Shown piece by piece: positions 36,203-49,900 of a DNA stretch of 64,000 nt (position 1 is the stretch's first letter; each line of letters begins with the position of its first letter). Source of the stretch: Limanda limanda (taxonomy: Eukaryota > Chordata > Actinopteri > Pleuronectiformes > Pleuronectidae); assembly GCF_963576545.1 (NCBI RefSeq), contig NW_026870603.1:620001-684000 (forward strand), read 5' to 3'. The notes beneath the pieces are model-generated. The model did not search any database, was not told where the DNA came from, and saw only the letters and a list, made by a program, of their open reading frames with translations. The translations under genes were made by a program, and so were the position numbers.

Positions 36203-39200
36203 GAAGGTCGGAGAGACTTGCAAGTAGGCTCTACCCCCACTAAATGGGGTAGCGCGCATCGATCGGTACCATCCTTGAGCTTCTCCGACTTTCGGAAGGG
36301 TTAGGGTTAGGGTTAGGGATGAAAGCACATAGGAGAAAGAGATATTCTTGAATAACTTTTTTTGTGAAGGTCGGAGAGACTTGCAAGTAGGCTCTACCCC
36401 CACTAAATGGGGTAGCGCGCATCGATCGGTACCATCCTTGAGCTTCTCCGACTTTTGGAAGGGTTAGGGTTAGGGTTAGGGATGAAAGCACATAGGAGAA
36501 AGAGATATTCTTGAATAACTTTTTTTGTGAAGGTCGGAGAGACTTGCAAGTAGGCTCTACCCCCACTAAATGGGGTAGCGCGCATCGATCGGTACCATCC
36601 TTGAGCTTCTCCGACTTTCGGAAGGGTTAGGGTTAGGGTTAGGGATGAAAGCACATAGGAGAAAGAGATATTCTTAATTAACTTTTTTTGTGAAGGTCGG
36701 AGAGACTTGCAAGTAGGCTCTACCCCCACTAAATGGGGTAGCGCACATCGATCGGTACCATCCTTGAGCTTCTCCGACTTTCGGAAGGGTTAGGGTTAGG
36801 GTTAGGGATGAAAGCACATAGGAGAAAGAGATATTCTTGAATAACTTTTTTTGTGAATGTCGGAGAGACTTGCAAGTAGGCTCTACCCCCACTAAATGGG
36901 GTAGCGCGCATCGATCGGTACCATCCTTGAGCTTCTCCGACTTTCGGAAGGGTTAGGGTTAGGGATGAAAGCACATAGGAGAAAGAGATATTCTTGAATA
37001 ACTTTTTTTGTGAAGGTCGGAGAGACTTGCAAGTAGGCTCTACCCCCACTAAATGGGGTAGCGCGCATCGATCGGTACCATCTTTGAGCTTCTCCGACTT
37101 TCGGAAGGGTTAGGGTTAGGGTTAGGGATGAAAGCACATAGGAGAAAGAGATATTCTTGAATAACTTTTTTTGTGAAGGTCGGAGAGACTTGCAAGTAGG
37201 CTCTACCCCCACTAAATGGCGTAGCGCGCATCGATCGGTACCATCCTTGAGCTTCTCCGACTTTCGGAAGGGTTAGGGTTAGGGTTAGGGATGAAAGCAC
37301 ATAGGAGAAAGAGATATTCTTGAATAACTTTTTTTGTGAAGGTCGGAGAGACTTGGAAAGTGGTTGCATCTGGACTAATTTGGGTCCTGCGGATCGATTG
37401 GTACCATCCCCGAGCTTGTACGACCTTCGGAAGAGGTCGACCGACGAAATTCCCCCAAATCTGAGGAGATATTCTTGAATAACTTTTTTTGTGAAGGTCG
37501 GAGAGACTTGCAAGTAGGCTCTACCCCCACTAAATGGGGTAGCGCGCATCGATCGGTACCATCCTTGAGCTTCTCCGACTTTCGGAAGGGTTAGGGTTAG
37601 GGTTAGGGATGAAAGCACATAGGAGAAAGAGATATTCTTGAATAACTTTTTTTGTGAAGGTCGGAGAGACTTGCAAGTAGGCTCTACCCCCACTAAATGG
37701 GGTAGCGCACATCGATCGGTACCATCCTTGAGCTTCTCCGACTTTTGGAAGGGTTAGGGTTAGGGTTAGGGATGAAAGCACATAGGAGAAAGAGATATTC
37801 TTGAATAACTTTTTTTGTGAAGGTCGGAGAGACTTGCAAGTAGGCTCTACCCCCACTAAATGGGGTAGCGCGCATCGATCGGTACCATCCTTGAGCTTCT
37901 CCGACTTTCGGAAGGGTTAGGGTTAGGGTTAGGGATGAAAGCACATAGGAGAAAGAGATATTCTTGAATAACTTTTTTTGTGAAGGTCGGAGAGACTTGC
38001 AAGTAGGCTCTACTCCCACTAAATGGGGTAGCACGCATCGATCGGTACCATCCTTGAGCTTCTCCGACTTTCGGAAGGGTTAGGGTTAGGGTTAGGGATG
38101 AAAGCACATAGGAGAAAGAGATATTCTTGAATAACTTTTTTTGTGAAGGTCGGAGAGACTTGGAAAGTGGTTGCATCTGGACTAATTTGGGTCCTGCGGA
38201 TCGATTGGTACCATCCCCGAGCTTGTACGACCTTCGGAAGAGGTCGACCGACGAAATTCCCCCAAATCTGAGGAGATATTCTTGAATAACTTTTTTTGTG
38301 AAGGTCGGAGAGACTTGCAAGTAGGCTCTACCCCCACTAAATGGGGTTGCGCGCATCGATCGGTACCATCCTTGAGCTTCTCCGACTTTCGGAAGGGTTA
38401 GGGTTAGGGTTAGGGATGAAAGCACATAGGAGAAAGAGATATTCTTGAATAACTTTTTTTGTGAAGGTCGGAGAGACTTGCAAGTAGGCTCTACCCCCAC
38501 TAAATGGGGTAGCGCGCATCGATCGGTACCATCCTTGAGCTTCTCCGACTTTCGGAAGGGTTAGGGTTAGGGTTAGGGATGAAAGCACATAGGAGAAAGA
38601 GATATTCTTGAATAACTTTTTTTGTGAAGGTCGGAGAGACTTGCAAGTAGGCTCTACCCCCACTAAATGGGGTAGCGCGCATCGATCAGTACCATCCTTG
38701 AGCTTCTCCGACTTTCGGAAGGGTTAGGGTTAGGGTTAGGGATGAAAGCACATAGGAGAAGGAGATATTCTTGAATAACTTTTTTTGTGAAGGTCGGAGA
38801 GACTTGCAAGTAGGCTCTACCCCCACTAAATGGGGTAGCGCGCATCGATCGGTACCATCCTTGAGCTTCTCCGACTTTCGGAAGGGTTAGGGTTAGGGTT
38901 AGGGATGAAAGCACATAGGAGAAAGAGATATTCTTGAATAACTTTTTTTGTGAAGGTCGGAGAGACTTGCAAGTAGGCTCTACCCCCACTAAATGGGGTA
39001 GCGCGCATCGATCGGTACCATCCTTGAGCTTCTCCGACTTTCGGAAGGGTTAGGGTTAGGGTTAGGGATGAAAGCACATAGGAGAAAGAGATATTCTTGA
39101 ATAACTTTTTTTGTGAAGGTCGGAGAGACTTGGAAAGTGGTTGCATCTGGACTAATTTGGGTCCTGCGGATCGATTGGTACCATCCCCGAGCTTGTACGA

Positions 39201-41521
39201 CCTTCGGAAGAGGTCGACCGACGAAATTCCCCCAAATCTGAGAAGATATTCTTGAATAACTTTTTTTGTGAAGGTCGGAGAGACTTGCAAGTAGGCTCTA
39301 CCCCCACTAAATGGGGTAGCGCGCATCGATCGGTACCATCCTTGAGCTTCTCCGACTTTCGGAAGGGTTAGGGTTAGGGTTAGGGATGAAAGCACATAGG
39401 AGAAAGAGATATTCTTGAATAACTTTTTTTGTGAAGGTCGGAGAGACTTGCAAGTAGGCTCTACCCCCACTAAATGGCGTAGCGCGCATCGATCGGTACC
39501 ATCCTTGAGCTTCTCCGACTTTCGGAAGGGTTAGGGTTAGGGTTAGGGATGAAAGCACATAGGAGAAAGAGATATTCTTGAATAACTTTTTTTGTGAAGG
39601 TCGGAGAGACTTGGAAAGTGGTTGCATCTGGACTAATTTGGGTCCTGCGGATCGAATGGTACCATCCCCGAGCTTGTACGACCTTCGGAAGAGGTCGACC
39701 GACGAAATTCCCCCAAATCTGAGGAGATATTCTTGAATAACTTTTTTTGTGAAGGTCGGAGAGACTTGCAAGTAGGCTCTACCCCCACTAAATGGGGTAG
39801 CGCGCATCGATCGGTACCATCCTTGAGCTTCTCCGACTTTCGGAAGGGTTAGGGTTAGGGTTAGGGATGAAAGCACATAGGAGAAAGAGATATTCTTGAA
39901 TAACTTTTTTTGTGAAGGTCGGAGAGACTTGCAAGTAGGCTCTACCCCCACTAAATGGGGTAGCGCGCATCGATCGGTACCATCCTTGAGCTTCTCCGAC
40001 TTTTGGAAGGGTTAGGGTTAGGGTTAGGGATGAAAGCACATAGGAGAAAGAGATATTCTTGAATAACTTTTTTTGTGAAGGTCGGAGAGACTTGCAAGTA
40101 GGCTCTACCCCCACTAAATGGGGTAGCGCGCATCGATCGGTACTATCCTTGAGCTTCTCCGACTTTCGGAAGGGTTAGGGTTAGGGTTAGGGATGAAAGC
40201 ACATAGGAGAAAGAGATATTCTTAATTAACTTTTTTTGTGAAGGTCGGAGAGACTTGCAAGTAGGCTCTACCCCCACTAAATGGGGTAGCGCACATCGAT
40301 CGGTACCATCCTTGAGCTTCTCCGACTTTCGGAAGGGTTAGGGTTAGGGTTAGGGATGAAAGCACATAGGAGAAAGAGATATTCTTGAATAACTTTTTTT
40401 GTGAAGGTCGGAGAGACTTGCAAGTAGGCTCTACCCCCACTAAATGGGGTAGCGCGCATCGATCGGTACCATCCTTGAGCTTCTCCGACTTTCGGAAGGG
40501 TTAGGGTTAGGGATGAAAGCACATAGGAGAAAGAGATATTCTTGAATAACTTTTTTTGTGAAGGTCGGAGAGACTTGGAAAGTGGTTGCATCTGGACTAA
40601 TTTGGGTCCTGCGGATCGATTGGTACCATCCCCGAGCTTGTACGACCTTCGGAAGAGGTCGACCGACGAAATTCCCCCAAATCTGAGGAGATATTCTTGA
40701 ATAACTTTTTTTGTGAAGGTCGGAGAGACTTGCAAGTAGGCTCTACCCCCACTAAATGGGGTAGCGCACATCGATCGGTACCATCCTTGAGCTTCTCCGA
40801 CTTTCGGAAGGGTTAGGGTTAGGGTTAGGGATGAAAGCACATAGGAGAAAGAGATATTCTTGAATAACTTTTTTTGTGAAGGTCGGAGAGACTTGCAAGT
40901 AGGCTCTACCCCCACTAAATGGGGTAGCGCGCATCGATCGGTACCATCCTTGAGCTTCTCCGACTTTTGGAAGGATTAGGGTTAGGGTTAGGGATGAAAG
41001 CACATAGGAGAAAGAGATATTCTTGAATAACTTTTTTTGTGAAGGTCGGAGAGACTTGCAAGTAGGCTCTACCCCCACTAAATGGGGTAGCGCGCATCGA
41101 TCGGTACCATCTTTGAGCTTCTCCGACTTTCGGAAGGGTTAGGGTTAGGGTTAGGGATGAAAGCACATAGGAGAAAGAGATATTCTTGAATAACTTTTTT
41201 TGTGAAGGTCGGAGAGACTTGCAAGTAGGCTCTACCCCCACTAAATGGGGTAGCGCGCATCGATCGGTACCATCTTTGAGCTTCTCCGACTTTCGGAAGG
41301 GTTAGGGTTAGGGTTAGGGATGAAAGCACATAGGAGAAAGAGATATTCTTGAATAACTTTTTTTGTGAAGGTCGGAGAGACTTGGAAAGTGGTTGCATCT
41401 GGACTAATTTGGGTCCTGCGGATCGATTGGTACCATCCCCGAGCTTGTACGACCTTCGGAAGAGGTCGACCGACGAAATTCCCCCAAATCTGAGGAGATA
41501 TTCTTGAATAACTTTTTTTGT
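36203..41521 (+). repeat. ~5.5-kb higher-order repeat, copy 3 (merges into the next family)
   Basis: B monomers are at 37338, 38145, 39115, 39596, 40560 and 41367. It follows copy 2 at +5,631 bp, including the extra GGATTAGGG A. A private AGCACGCATCG occurs at about 38030. At about 41.2-41.6 kb it departs: the lone A after B 41367 has three hexamers and GGGGTAG, where copies 1 and 2 have two hexamers and GGCGTAG. From 39914 it is also the start of the 7-kb family. Confidence 0.9.
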
Positions 41522-44500
41522 GAAGGTCGGAGAGACTTGCAAGTAGGCTCTACCCCCACTAAATGGGGTAGCGCGCATCGATCGGTACCATCCTTGAGCT
41601 TCTCCGACTTTCGGAAGGGTTAGGGTTAGGGTTAGGGATGAAAGCACATAGGAGAAAGAGATATTCTTGAATAACTTTTTTTGTGAAGGTCGGAGAGACT
41701 TGGAAAGTGGTTGCATCTGGACTAATTTGGGTCCTGCGGATCGATTGGTACCATCCCCGAGCTTGTACGACCTTCGGAAGAGGTCGACCGACGAAATTCC
41801 CCCAAATCTGAGGAGATATTCTTGAATAACTTTTTTTGTGAAGGTCGGAGAGACTTGCAAGTAGGCTCTACCCCCACTAAATGGGGTTGCGCGCATCGAT
41901 CGGTACCATCCTTGAGCTTCTCCGACTTTCGGAAGGGTTAGGGTTAGGGTTAGGGATGAAAGCACATAGGAGAAAGAGATATTCTTGAATAACTTTTTTT
42001 GTGAAGGTCGGAGAGACTTGCAAGTAGGCTCTACCCCCACTAAATGGGGTAGCGCACATTGATCGGTACCATCCTTGAGCTTCTCCGACTTTCGGAAGGG
42101 TTAGGGTTAGGGTTAGGGATGAAAGCACATAGGAGAAAGAGATATTCTTGAATAACTTTTTTTGTGAAGGTCGGAGAGACTTGCAAGTAGGCTCTACCCC
42201 CACTAAATGGGGTTGCGCGCATCGATCGGTACCATCTTTGAGCTTCTCCGACTTTCGGAAGGGTTAGGGTTAGGGTTAGGGATGAAAGCACATAGGAGAA
42301 AGAGATATTCTTGAATAACTTTTTTTGTGAAGGTCGGAGAGACTTGGAAAGTGGTTGCATCTGGACTAATTTGGGTCCTGCGGATCGATTGGTACCATCC
42401 CCGAGCTTGTACGACCTTCGGAAGAGGTCGACCGACGAAATTCCCCCAAATCTGAGGAGATATTCTTGAATAACTTTTTTTGTGAAGGTCGGAGAGACTT
42501 GCAAGTAGGCTCTACCCCCACTAAATGGGGTAGCGCACATCGATCGGTACCATCCTTGAGCTTCTCCGACTTTCGGAAGGGTTAGGGTTAGGGTTAGGGA
42601 TGAAAGCACATAGGAGAAAGAGATATTCTTGAATAACTTTTTTTGTGAAGGTCGGAGAGACTTGCAAGTAGGCTCTACCCCCACTAAATGGGGTAGCGCG
42701 CATCGATCGGTACCATCTTTGAGCTTCTCCGACTTTTGGAAGGATTAGGGTTAGGGTTAGGGATGAAAGCACATAGGAGAAAGAGATATTCTTGAATAAC
42801 TTTTTTTGTGAAGGTCGGAGAGACTTGCAAGTAGGCTCTACCCCCACTAAATGGGGTAGCGCGCATCGATCGGTACCATCCTTGAGCTTCTCCGACTTTC
42901 GGAAGGGTTAGGGTTAGGGTTAGGGATGAAAGCACATAGGAGAAAGAGATATTCTTGAATAACTTTTTTTGTGAAGGTCGGAGAGACTTGCAAGTAGGCT
43001 CTACCCCCACTAAATGGGGTAGCGCGCATCGATCGGTACCATCCTTGAGCTTCTCCGACTTTCGGAAGGGTTAGGGTTAGGGTTAGGGATGAAAGCACAT
43101 AGGAGAAAGAGATATTCTTGAATAACTTTTTTTGTGAAGGTCGGAGAGACTTGGAAAGTGGTTGCATCTGGACTAATTTGGGTCCTGCGGATCGATTGGT
43201 ACCATCCCCGAGCTTGTACGACCTTCGGAAGAGGTCGACCAACGAAATTCCCCCAAATCTGAGGAGATATTCTTGAATAACTTTTTTTGTGAAGGTCGGA
43301 GAGACTTGCAAGTAGGCTCTACCCCCACTAAATGGGGTTGCGCGCATCGATCGGTACCATCCTTGAGCTTCTCCGACTTTCGGAAGGGTTAGGGTTAGGG
43401 TTAGGGATGAAAGCACATAGGAGAAAGAGATATTCTTGAATAACTTTTTTTGTGAAGGTCGGAGAGACTTGCAAGTAGGCTCTACCCCCACTAAATGGGG
43501 TAGCGCACATTGATCGGTACCATCCTTGAGCTTCTCCGACTTTCGGAAGGGTTAGGGTTAGGGTTAGGGATGAAAGCACATAGGAGAAAGAGATATTCTT
43601 GAATAACTTTTTTTGTGAAGGTCGGAGAGACTTGCAAGTAGGCTCTACCCCCACTAAATGGGGTTGCGCGCATCGATCGGTACCATCCTTGAGCTTCTCC
43701 GACTTTCGGAAGGGTTAGGGTTAGGGTTAGGGATGAAAGCACATAGGAGAAAGAGATATTCTTGAATAACTTTTTTTGTGAAGGTCGGAGAGACTTGGAA
43801 AGTGGTTGCATCTGGACTAATTTGGGTCCTGCGGATCGATTGGTACCATCCCCGAGCTTGTACGACCTTCGGAAGAGGTCGACCGACGAAATTCCCCCAA
43901 ATCTGAGGAGATATTCTTGAATAACTTTTTTTGTGAAGGTCGGAGAGACTTGCAAGTAGGCTCTACCCCCACTAAATGGGGTAGCGCACATCGATCGGTA
44001 CCATCCTTGAGCTTCTCCGACTTTCGGAAGGGTTAGGGTTAGGGTTAGGGATGAAAGCACATAGGAGAAAGAGATATTCTTGAATAACTTTTTTTGTGAA
44101 GGTCGGAGAGACTTGCAAGTAGGCTCTACCCCCACTAAATGGGGTAGCGCGCATCGATCGGTACCATCCTTGAGCTTCTCCGACTTTCGGAAGGGTTAGG
44201 GTTAGGGTTAGGGATGAAAGCACATAGGAGAAAGAGATATTCTTGAATAACTTTTTTTGTGAAGGTCGGAGAGACTTGCAAGTAGGCTCTACCCCCACTA
44301 AATGGGGTAGCGCGCATCGATCGGTACCATCCTTGAGCTTCTCCGACTTTCGGAAGGGTTAGGGTTAGGGTTAGGGATGAAAGCACATAGGAGAAAGAGA
44401 TATTCTTGAATAACTTTTTTTGTGAAGGTCGGAGAGACTTGGAAAGTGGTTGCATCTGGACTAATTTGGGTCCTGCGGATCGATTGGTACCATCCCCGAG

Positions 44501-46992
44501 CTTGTACGACCTTCGGAAGAGGTCGACCGACGAAATTCCCCCAAATCTGAGGAGATATTCTTGAATAACTTTTTTTGTGAAGGTCGGAGAGACTTGCAAG
44601 TAGGCTCTACCCCCACTAAATGGGGTAGCGCGCATCGATCGGTACCATCCTTGAGCTTCTCCGACTTTCGGAAGGGTTAGGGTTAGGGTTAGGGATGAAA
44701 GCACATAGGAGAAAGAGATATTCTTGAATAACTTTTTTTGTGAAGGTCGGAGAGACTTGGAAAGTGGTTGCATCTGGACTAATTTGGGTCCTGCGGATCG
44801 ATTGGTACCATCCCCGAGCTTGTACGACCTTCGGAAGAGGTCGACCGACGAAATTCCCCCAAATCTGAGGAGATATTCTTGAATAACTTTTTTTGTGAAG
44901 GTCGGAGAGACTTGCAAGTAGGCTCTACCCCCACTAAATGGGGTTGCGCGCATCGATCGGTACCATCCTTGAGCTTCTCCGACTTTCGGAAGGGTTAGGG
45001 TTAGGGTTAGGGATGAAAGCACATAGGAGAAAGAGATATTCTTGAATAACTTTTTTTGTGAAGGTCGGAGAGACTTGCAAGTAGGCTCTACCCCCACTAA
45101 ATGGGGTAGCGCGCATTGATCGGTACCATCCTTGAGCTTCTCCGACTTTCGGAAGGGTTAGGGTTAGGGATGAAAGCACATAGGAGAAAGAGATATTCTT
45201 GAATAACTTTTTTTGTGAAGGTCGGAGAGACTTGCAAGTAGGCTCTACCCCCACTAAATGGGGTTGCGCGCATCGATCGGTACCATCCTTGAGCTTCTCC
45301 GACTTTCGGAAGGGTTAGGGTTAGGGTTAGGGATGAAAGCACATAGGAGAAAGAGATATTCTTGAATAACTTTTTTTGTGAAGGTCGGAGAGACTTGCAA
45401 GTAGGCTCTACCCCCACTAAATGGGGTAGCGCGCATTGATCGGTACCATCCTTGAGCTTCTCCGACTTTCGGAAGGGTTAGGGTTAGGGTTAGGGATGAA
45501 AGCACATAGGAGAAAGAGATATTCTTGAATAACTTTTTTTGTGAAGGTCGGAGAGACTTGCAAGTAGGCTCTACCCCACTAAATGGAGTAGCGTGCATCG
45601 ATCAGTACCATCCTTGAGCTTCTCCGACTTTCGGAAGGGTTAGGGTTAGGGTTAGGGATGAAAGCACATAGGAGAAAGAGATATTCTTGAATAACTTTTT
45701 TTGTGAAGGTCGGAGAGACTTGCAAGTAGGCTCTACCCCCACTAAATGGGGTAGCGCGCATCGATCGGTACCATCCTTGAGCTTCTCCGACTTTCGGAAG
45801 GGTTAGGGTTAGGGTTAGGGATGAAAGCACATAGGAGAAAGAGATATTCTTGAATAACTTTTTTTGTGAAGGTCGGAGAGACTTGCAAGTAGGCTCTACC
45901 CCCACTAAATGGGGTAGCGCGCATCGATCGGTACCATCCTTGAGCTTCTCCGACTTTCGGAAGGGTTAGGGTTAGGGTTAGGGATGAAAGCACATAGGAG
46001 AAAGAGATATTCTTGAATAACTTTTTTTGTGAAGGTCGGAGAGACTTGGAAAGTGGTTGCATCTGGACTAATTTGGGTCCTGCGGATCGATTGGTACCAT
46101 CCCCGAGCTTGTACGACCTTCGGAAGAGGTCGACCGACGAAATTCCCCCAAATCTGAGGAGATATTCTTGAATAACTTTTTTTGTGAAGGTCGGATAGAC
46201 TTGCAAGTAGGCTCTACCCCCACTAAATGGGGTAGCGCGCATCGATCGGTACCATCCTTGAGCTTCTCCGACTTTCGGAAGGGTTAGGGTTAGGGTTAGG
46301 GATGAAAGCACATAGGAGAAAGAGATATTCTTGAATAACTTTTTTTGTGAAGGTCGGAGAGACTTGCAAGTAGGCTCTACCCCCACTAAATGGGGTAGCG
46401 CGCATCGATCAGTACCATCCTTGAGCTTCTCCGACTTTCGGAAGGGTTAGGGTTAGGGTTAGGGATGAAAGCACATAGGAGAAGGAGATATTCTTGAATA
46501 ACTTTTTTTGTGAAGGTCGGAGAGACTTGCAAGTAGGCTCTACCCCCACTAAATGGGGTAGCGCGCATCGATCGGTACCATCTTTGAGCTTCTCCGACTT
46601 TCGGAAGGGTTAGGGTTAGGGTTAGGGATGAAAGCACATAGGAGAAAGAGATATTCTTGAATAACTTTTTTTGTGAAGGTCGGAGAGACTTGCAAGTAGG
46701 CTCTACCCCCACTAAATGGGGTAGCGCGCATCGATCGGTACCATCCTTGAGCTTCTCCGACTTTCGGAAGGGTTAGGGTTAGGGTTAGGGATGAAAGCAC
46801 ATAGGAGAAAGAGATATTCTTGAATAACTTTTTTTGTGAAGGTCGGAGAGACTTGGAAAGTGGTTGCATCTGGACTAATTTGGGTCCTGCGGATCGATTG
46901 GTACCATCCCCGAGCTTGTACGACCTTCGGAAGAGGTCGACCGACGAAATTCCCCCAAATCTGAGGAGATATTCTTGAATAACTTTTTTTGT
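39914..46992 (+). repeat. ~7-kb higher-order repeat, copy 1 (7,079 bp)
   Basis: B monomers are at 40560, 41367, 41685, 42329, 43136, 43780, 44424, 44742, 46031 and 46838. Internal 1,451-bp duplication: the segment from 41840 resembles that from 43291. Marks shared with later copies: GACCAACG in B, CGCACATTGATCGG, a C4 instead of C5 run with GGAGTAGCGTGC (45543), GTCGGATAGACTTGC, and GAGAAGGAGATA. Confidence 0.92.
45543..45704 (+). repeat. 162-bp A with C-run contraction (one of four)
   Basis: CTCTACCCCACTAAATGG has four C where other A have five, followed by GGAGTAGCGTGCATCGATCAG. The same monomer starts at 50696 (chimera), 52303 and 59545. These are the only A length changes that are not whole hexamers. 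Confidence 0.9.
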
Positions 46993-49900
46993 GAAGGTCG
47001 GAGAGACTTGCAAGTAGGCTCTACCCCCACTAAATGGGGTAGCGCGCATCGATCGGTACCATCCTTGAGCTTCTCCGACTTTTGGAAGGGTTAGGGTTAG
47101 GGTTAGGGATGAAAGCACATAGGAGAAAGAGATATTCTTGAATAACTTTTTTTGTGAAGGTCGGAGAGACTTGCAAGTAGGCTCTACCCCCACTAAATGG
47201 GGTAGCGCGCATCGATCGGTACTATCCTTGAGCTTCTCCGACTTTCGGAAGGGTTAGGGTTAGGGTTAGGGATGAAAGCACATAGGAGAAAGAGATATTC
47301 TTAATTAACTTTTTTTGTGAAGGTCGGAGAGACTTGCAAGTAGGCTCTACCCCCACTAAATGGGGTAGCGCACATCGATCGGTACCATCCTTGAGCTTCT
47401 CCGACTTTCGGAAGGGTTAGGGTTAGGGTTAGGGATGAAAGCACATAGGAGAAAGAGATATTCTTGAATAACTTTTTTTGTGAAGGTCGGAGAGACTTGC
47501 AAGTAGGCTCTACCCCCACTAAATGGGGTAGCGCGCATCGATCGGTACCATCCTTGAGCTTCTCCGACTTTCGGAAGGGTTAGGGTTAGGGATGAAAGCA
47601 CATAGGAGAAAGAGATATTCTTGAATAACTTTTTTTGTGAAGGTCGGAGAGACTTGGAAAGTGGTTGCATCTGGACTAATTTGGGTCCTGCGGATCGATT
47701 GGTACCATCCCCGAGCTTGTACGACCTTCGGAAGAGGTCGACCGACGAAATTCCCCCAAATCTGAGGAGATATTCTTGAATAACTTTTTTTGTGAAGGTC
47801 GGAGAGACTTGCAAGTAGGCTCTACCCCCACTAAATGGGGTAGCGCACATCGATCGGTACCATCCTTGAGCTTCTCCGACTTTCGGAAGGGTTAGGGTTA
47901 GGGTTAGGGATGAAAGCACATAGGAGAAAGAGATATTCTTGAATAACTTTTTTTGTGAAGGTCGGAGAGACTTGCAAGTAGGCTCTACCCCCACTAAATG
48001 GGGTAGCGCGCATCGATCGGTACCATCCTTGAGCTTCTCCGACTTTTGGAAGGATTAGGGTTAGGGTTAGGGATGAAAGCACATAGGAGAAAGAGATATT
48101 CTTGAATAACTTTTTTTGTGAAGGTCGGAGAGACTTGCAAGTAGGCTCTACCCCCACTAAATGGGGTAGCGCGCATCGATCGGTACCATCTTTGAGCTTC
48201 TCCGACTTTCGGAAGGGTTAGGGTTAGGGTTAGGGATGAAAGCACATAGGAGAAAGAGATATTCTTGAATAACTTTTTTTGTGAAGGTCGGAGAGACTTG
48301 CAAGTAGGCTCTACCCCCACTAAATGGGGTAGCGCGCATCGATCGGTACCATCTTTGAGCTTCTCCGACTTTCGGAAGGGTTAGGGTTAGGGTTAGGGAT
48401 GAAAGCACATAGGAGAAAGAGATATTCTTGAATAACTTTTTTTGTGAAGGTCGGAGAGACTTGGAAAGTGGTTGCATCTGGACTAATTTGGGTCCTGCGG
48501 ATCGATTGGTACCATCCCCGAGCTTGTACGACCTTCGGAAGAGGTCGACCGACGAAATTCCCCCAAATCTGAGGAGATATTCTTGAATAACTTTTTTTGT
48601 GAAGGTCGGAGAGACTTGCAAGTAGGCTCTACCCCCACTAAATGGGGTAGCGCGCATCGATCGGTACCATCCTTGAGCTTCTCCGACTTTCGGAAGGGTT
48701 AGGGTTAGGGTTAGGGATGAAAGCACATAGGAGAAAGAGATATTCTTGAATAACTTTTTTTGTGAAGGTCGGAGAGACTTGGAAAGTGGTTGCATCTGGA
48801 CTAATTTGGGTCCTGCGGATCGATTGGTACCATCCCCGAGCTTGTACGACCTTCGGAAGAGGTCGACCGACGAAATTCCCCCAAATCTGAGGAGATATTC
48901 TTGAATAACTTTTTTTGTGAAGGTCGGAGAGACTTGCAAGTAGGCTCTACCCCCACTAAATGGGGTTGCGCGCATCGATCGGTACCATCCTTGAGCTTCT
49001 CCGACTTTCGGAAGGGTTAGGGTTAGGGTTAGGGATGAAAGCACATAGGAGAAAGAGATATTCTTGAATAACTTTTTTTGTGAAGGTCGGAGAGACTTGC
49101 AAGTAGGCTCTACCCCCACTAAATGGGGTAGCGCACATTGATCGGTACCATCCTTGAGCTTCTCCGACTTTCGGAAGGGTTAGGGTTAGGGTTAGGGATG
49201 AAAGCACATAGGAGAAAGAGATATTCTTGAATAACTTTTTTTGTGAAGGTCGGAGAGACTTGCAAGTAGGCTCTACCCCCACTAAATGGGGTTGCGCGCA
49301 TCGATCGGTACCATCTTTGAGCTTCTCCGACTTTCGGAAGGGTTAGGGTTAGGGTTAGGGATGAAAGCACATAGGAGAAAGAGATATTCTTGAATAACTT
49401 TTTTTGTGAAGGTCGGAGAGACTTGGAAAGTGGTTGCATCTGGACTAATTTGGGTCCTGCGGATCGATTGGTACCATCCCCGAGCTTGTACGACCTTCGG
49501 AAGAGGTCGACCGACGAAATTCCCCCAAATCTGAGGAGATATTCTTGAATAACTTTTTTTGTGAAGGTCGGAGAGACTTGCAAGTAGGCTCTACCCCCAC
49601 TAAATGGGGTAGCGCACATCGATCGGTACCATCCTTGAGCTTCTCCGACTTTCGGAAGGGTTAGGGTTAGGGTTAGGGATGAAAGCACATAGGAGAAAGA
49701 GATATTCTTGAATAACTTTTTTTGTGAAGGTCGGAGAGACTTGCAAGTAGGCTCTACCCCCACTAAATGGGGTAGCGCGCATCGATCGGTACCATCTTTG
49801 AGCTTCTCCGACTTTTGGAAGGATTAGGGTTAGGGTTAGGGATGAAAGCACATAGGAGAAAGAGATATTCTTGAATAACTTTTTTTGTGAAGGTCGGAGA

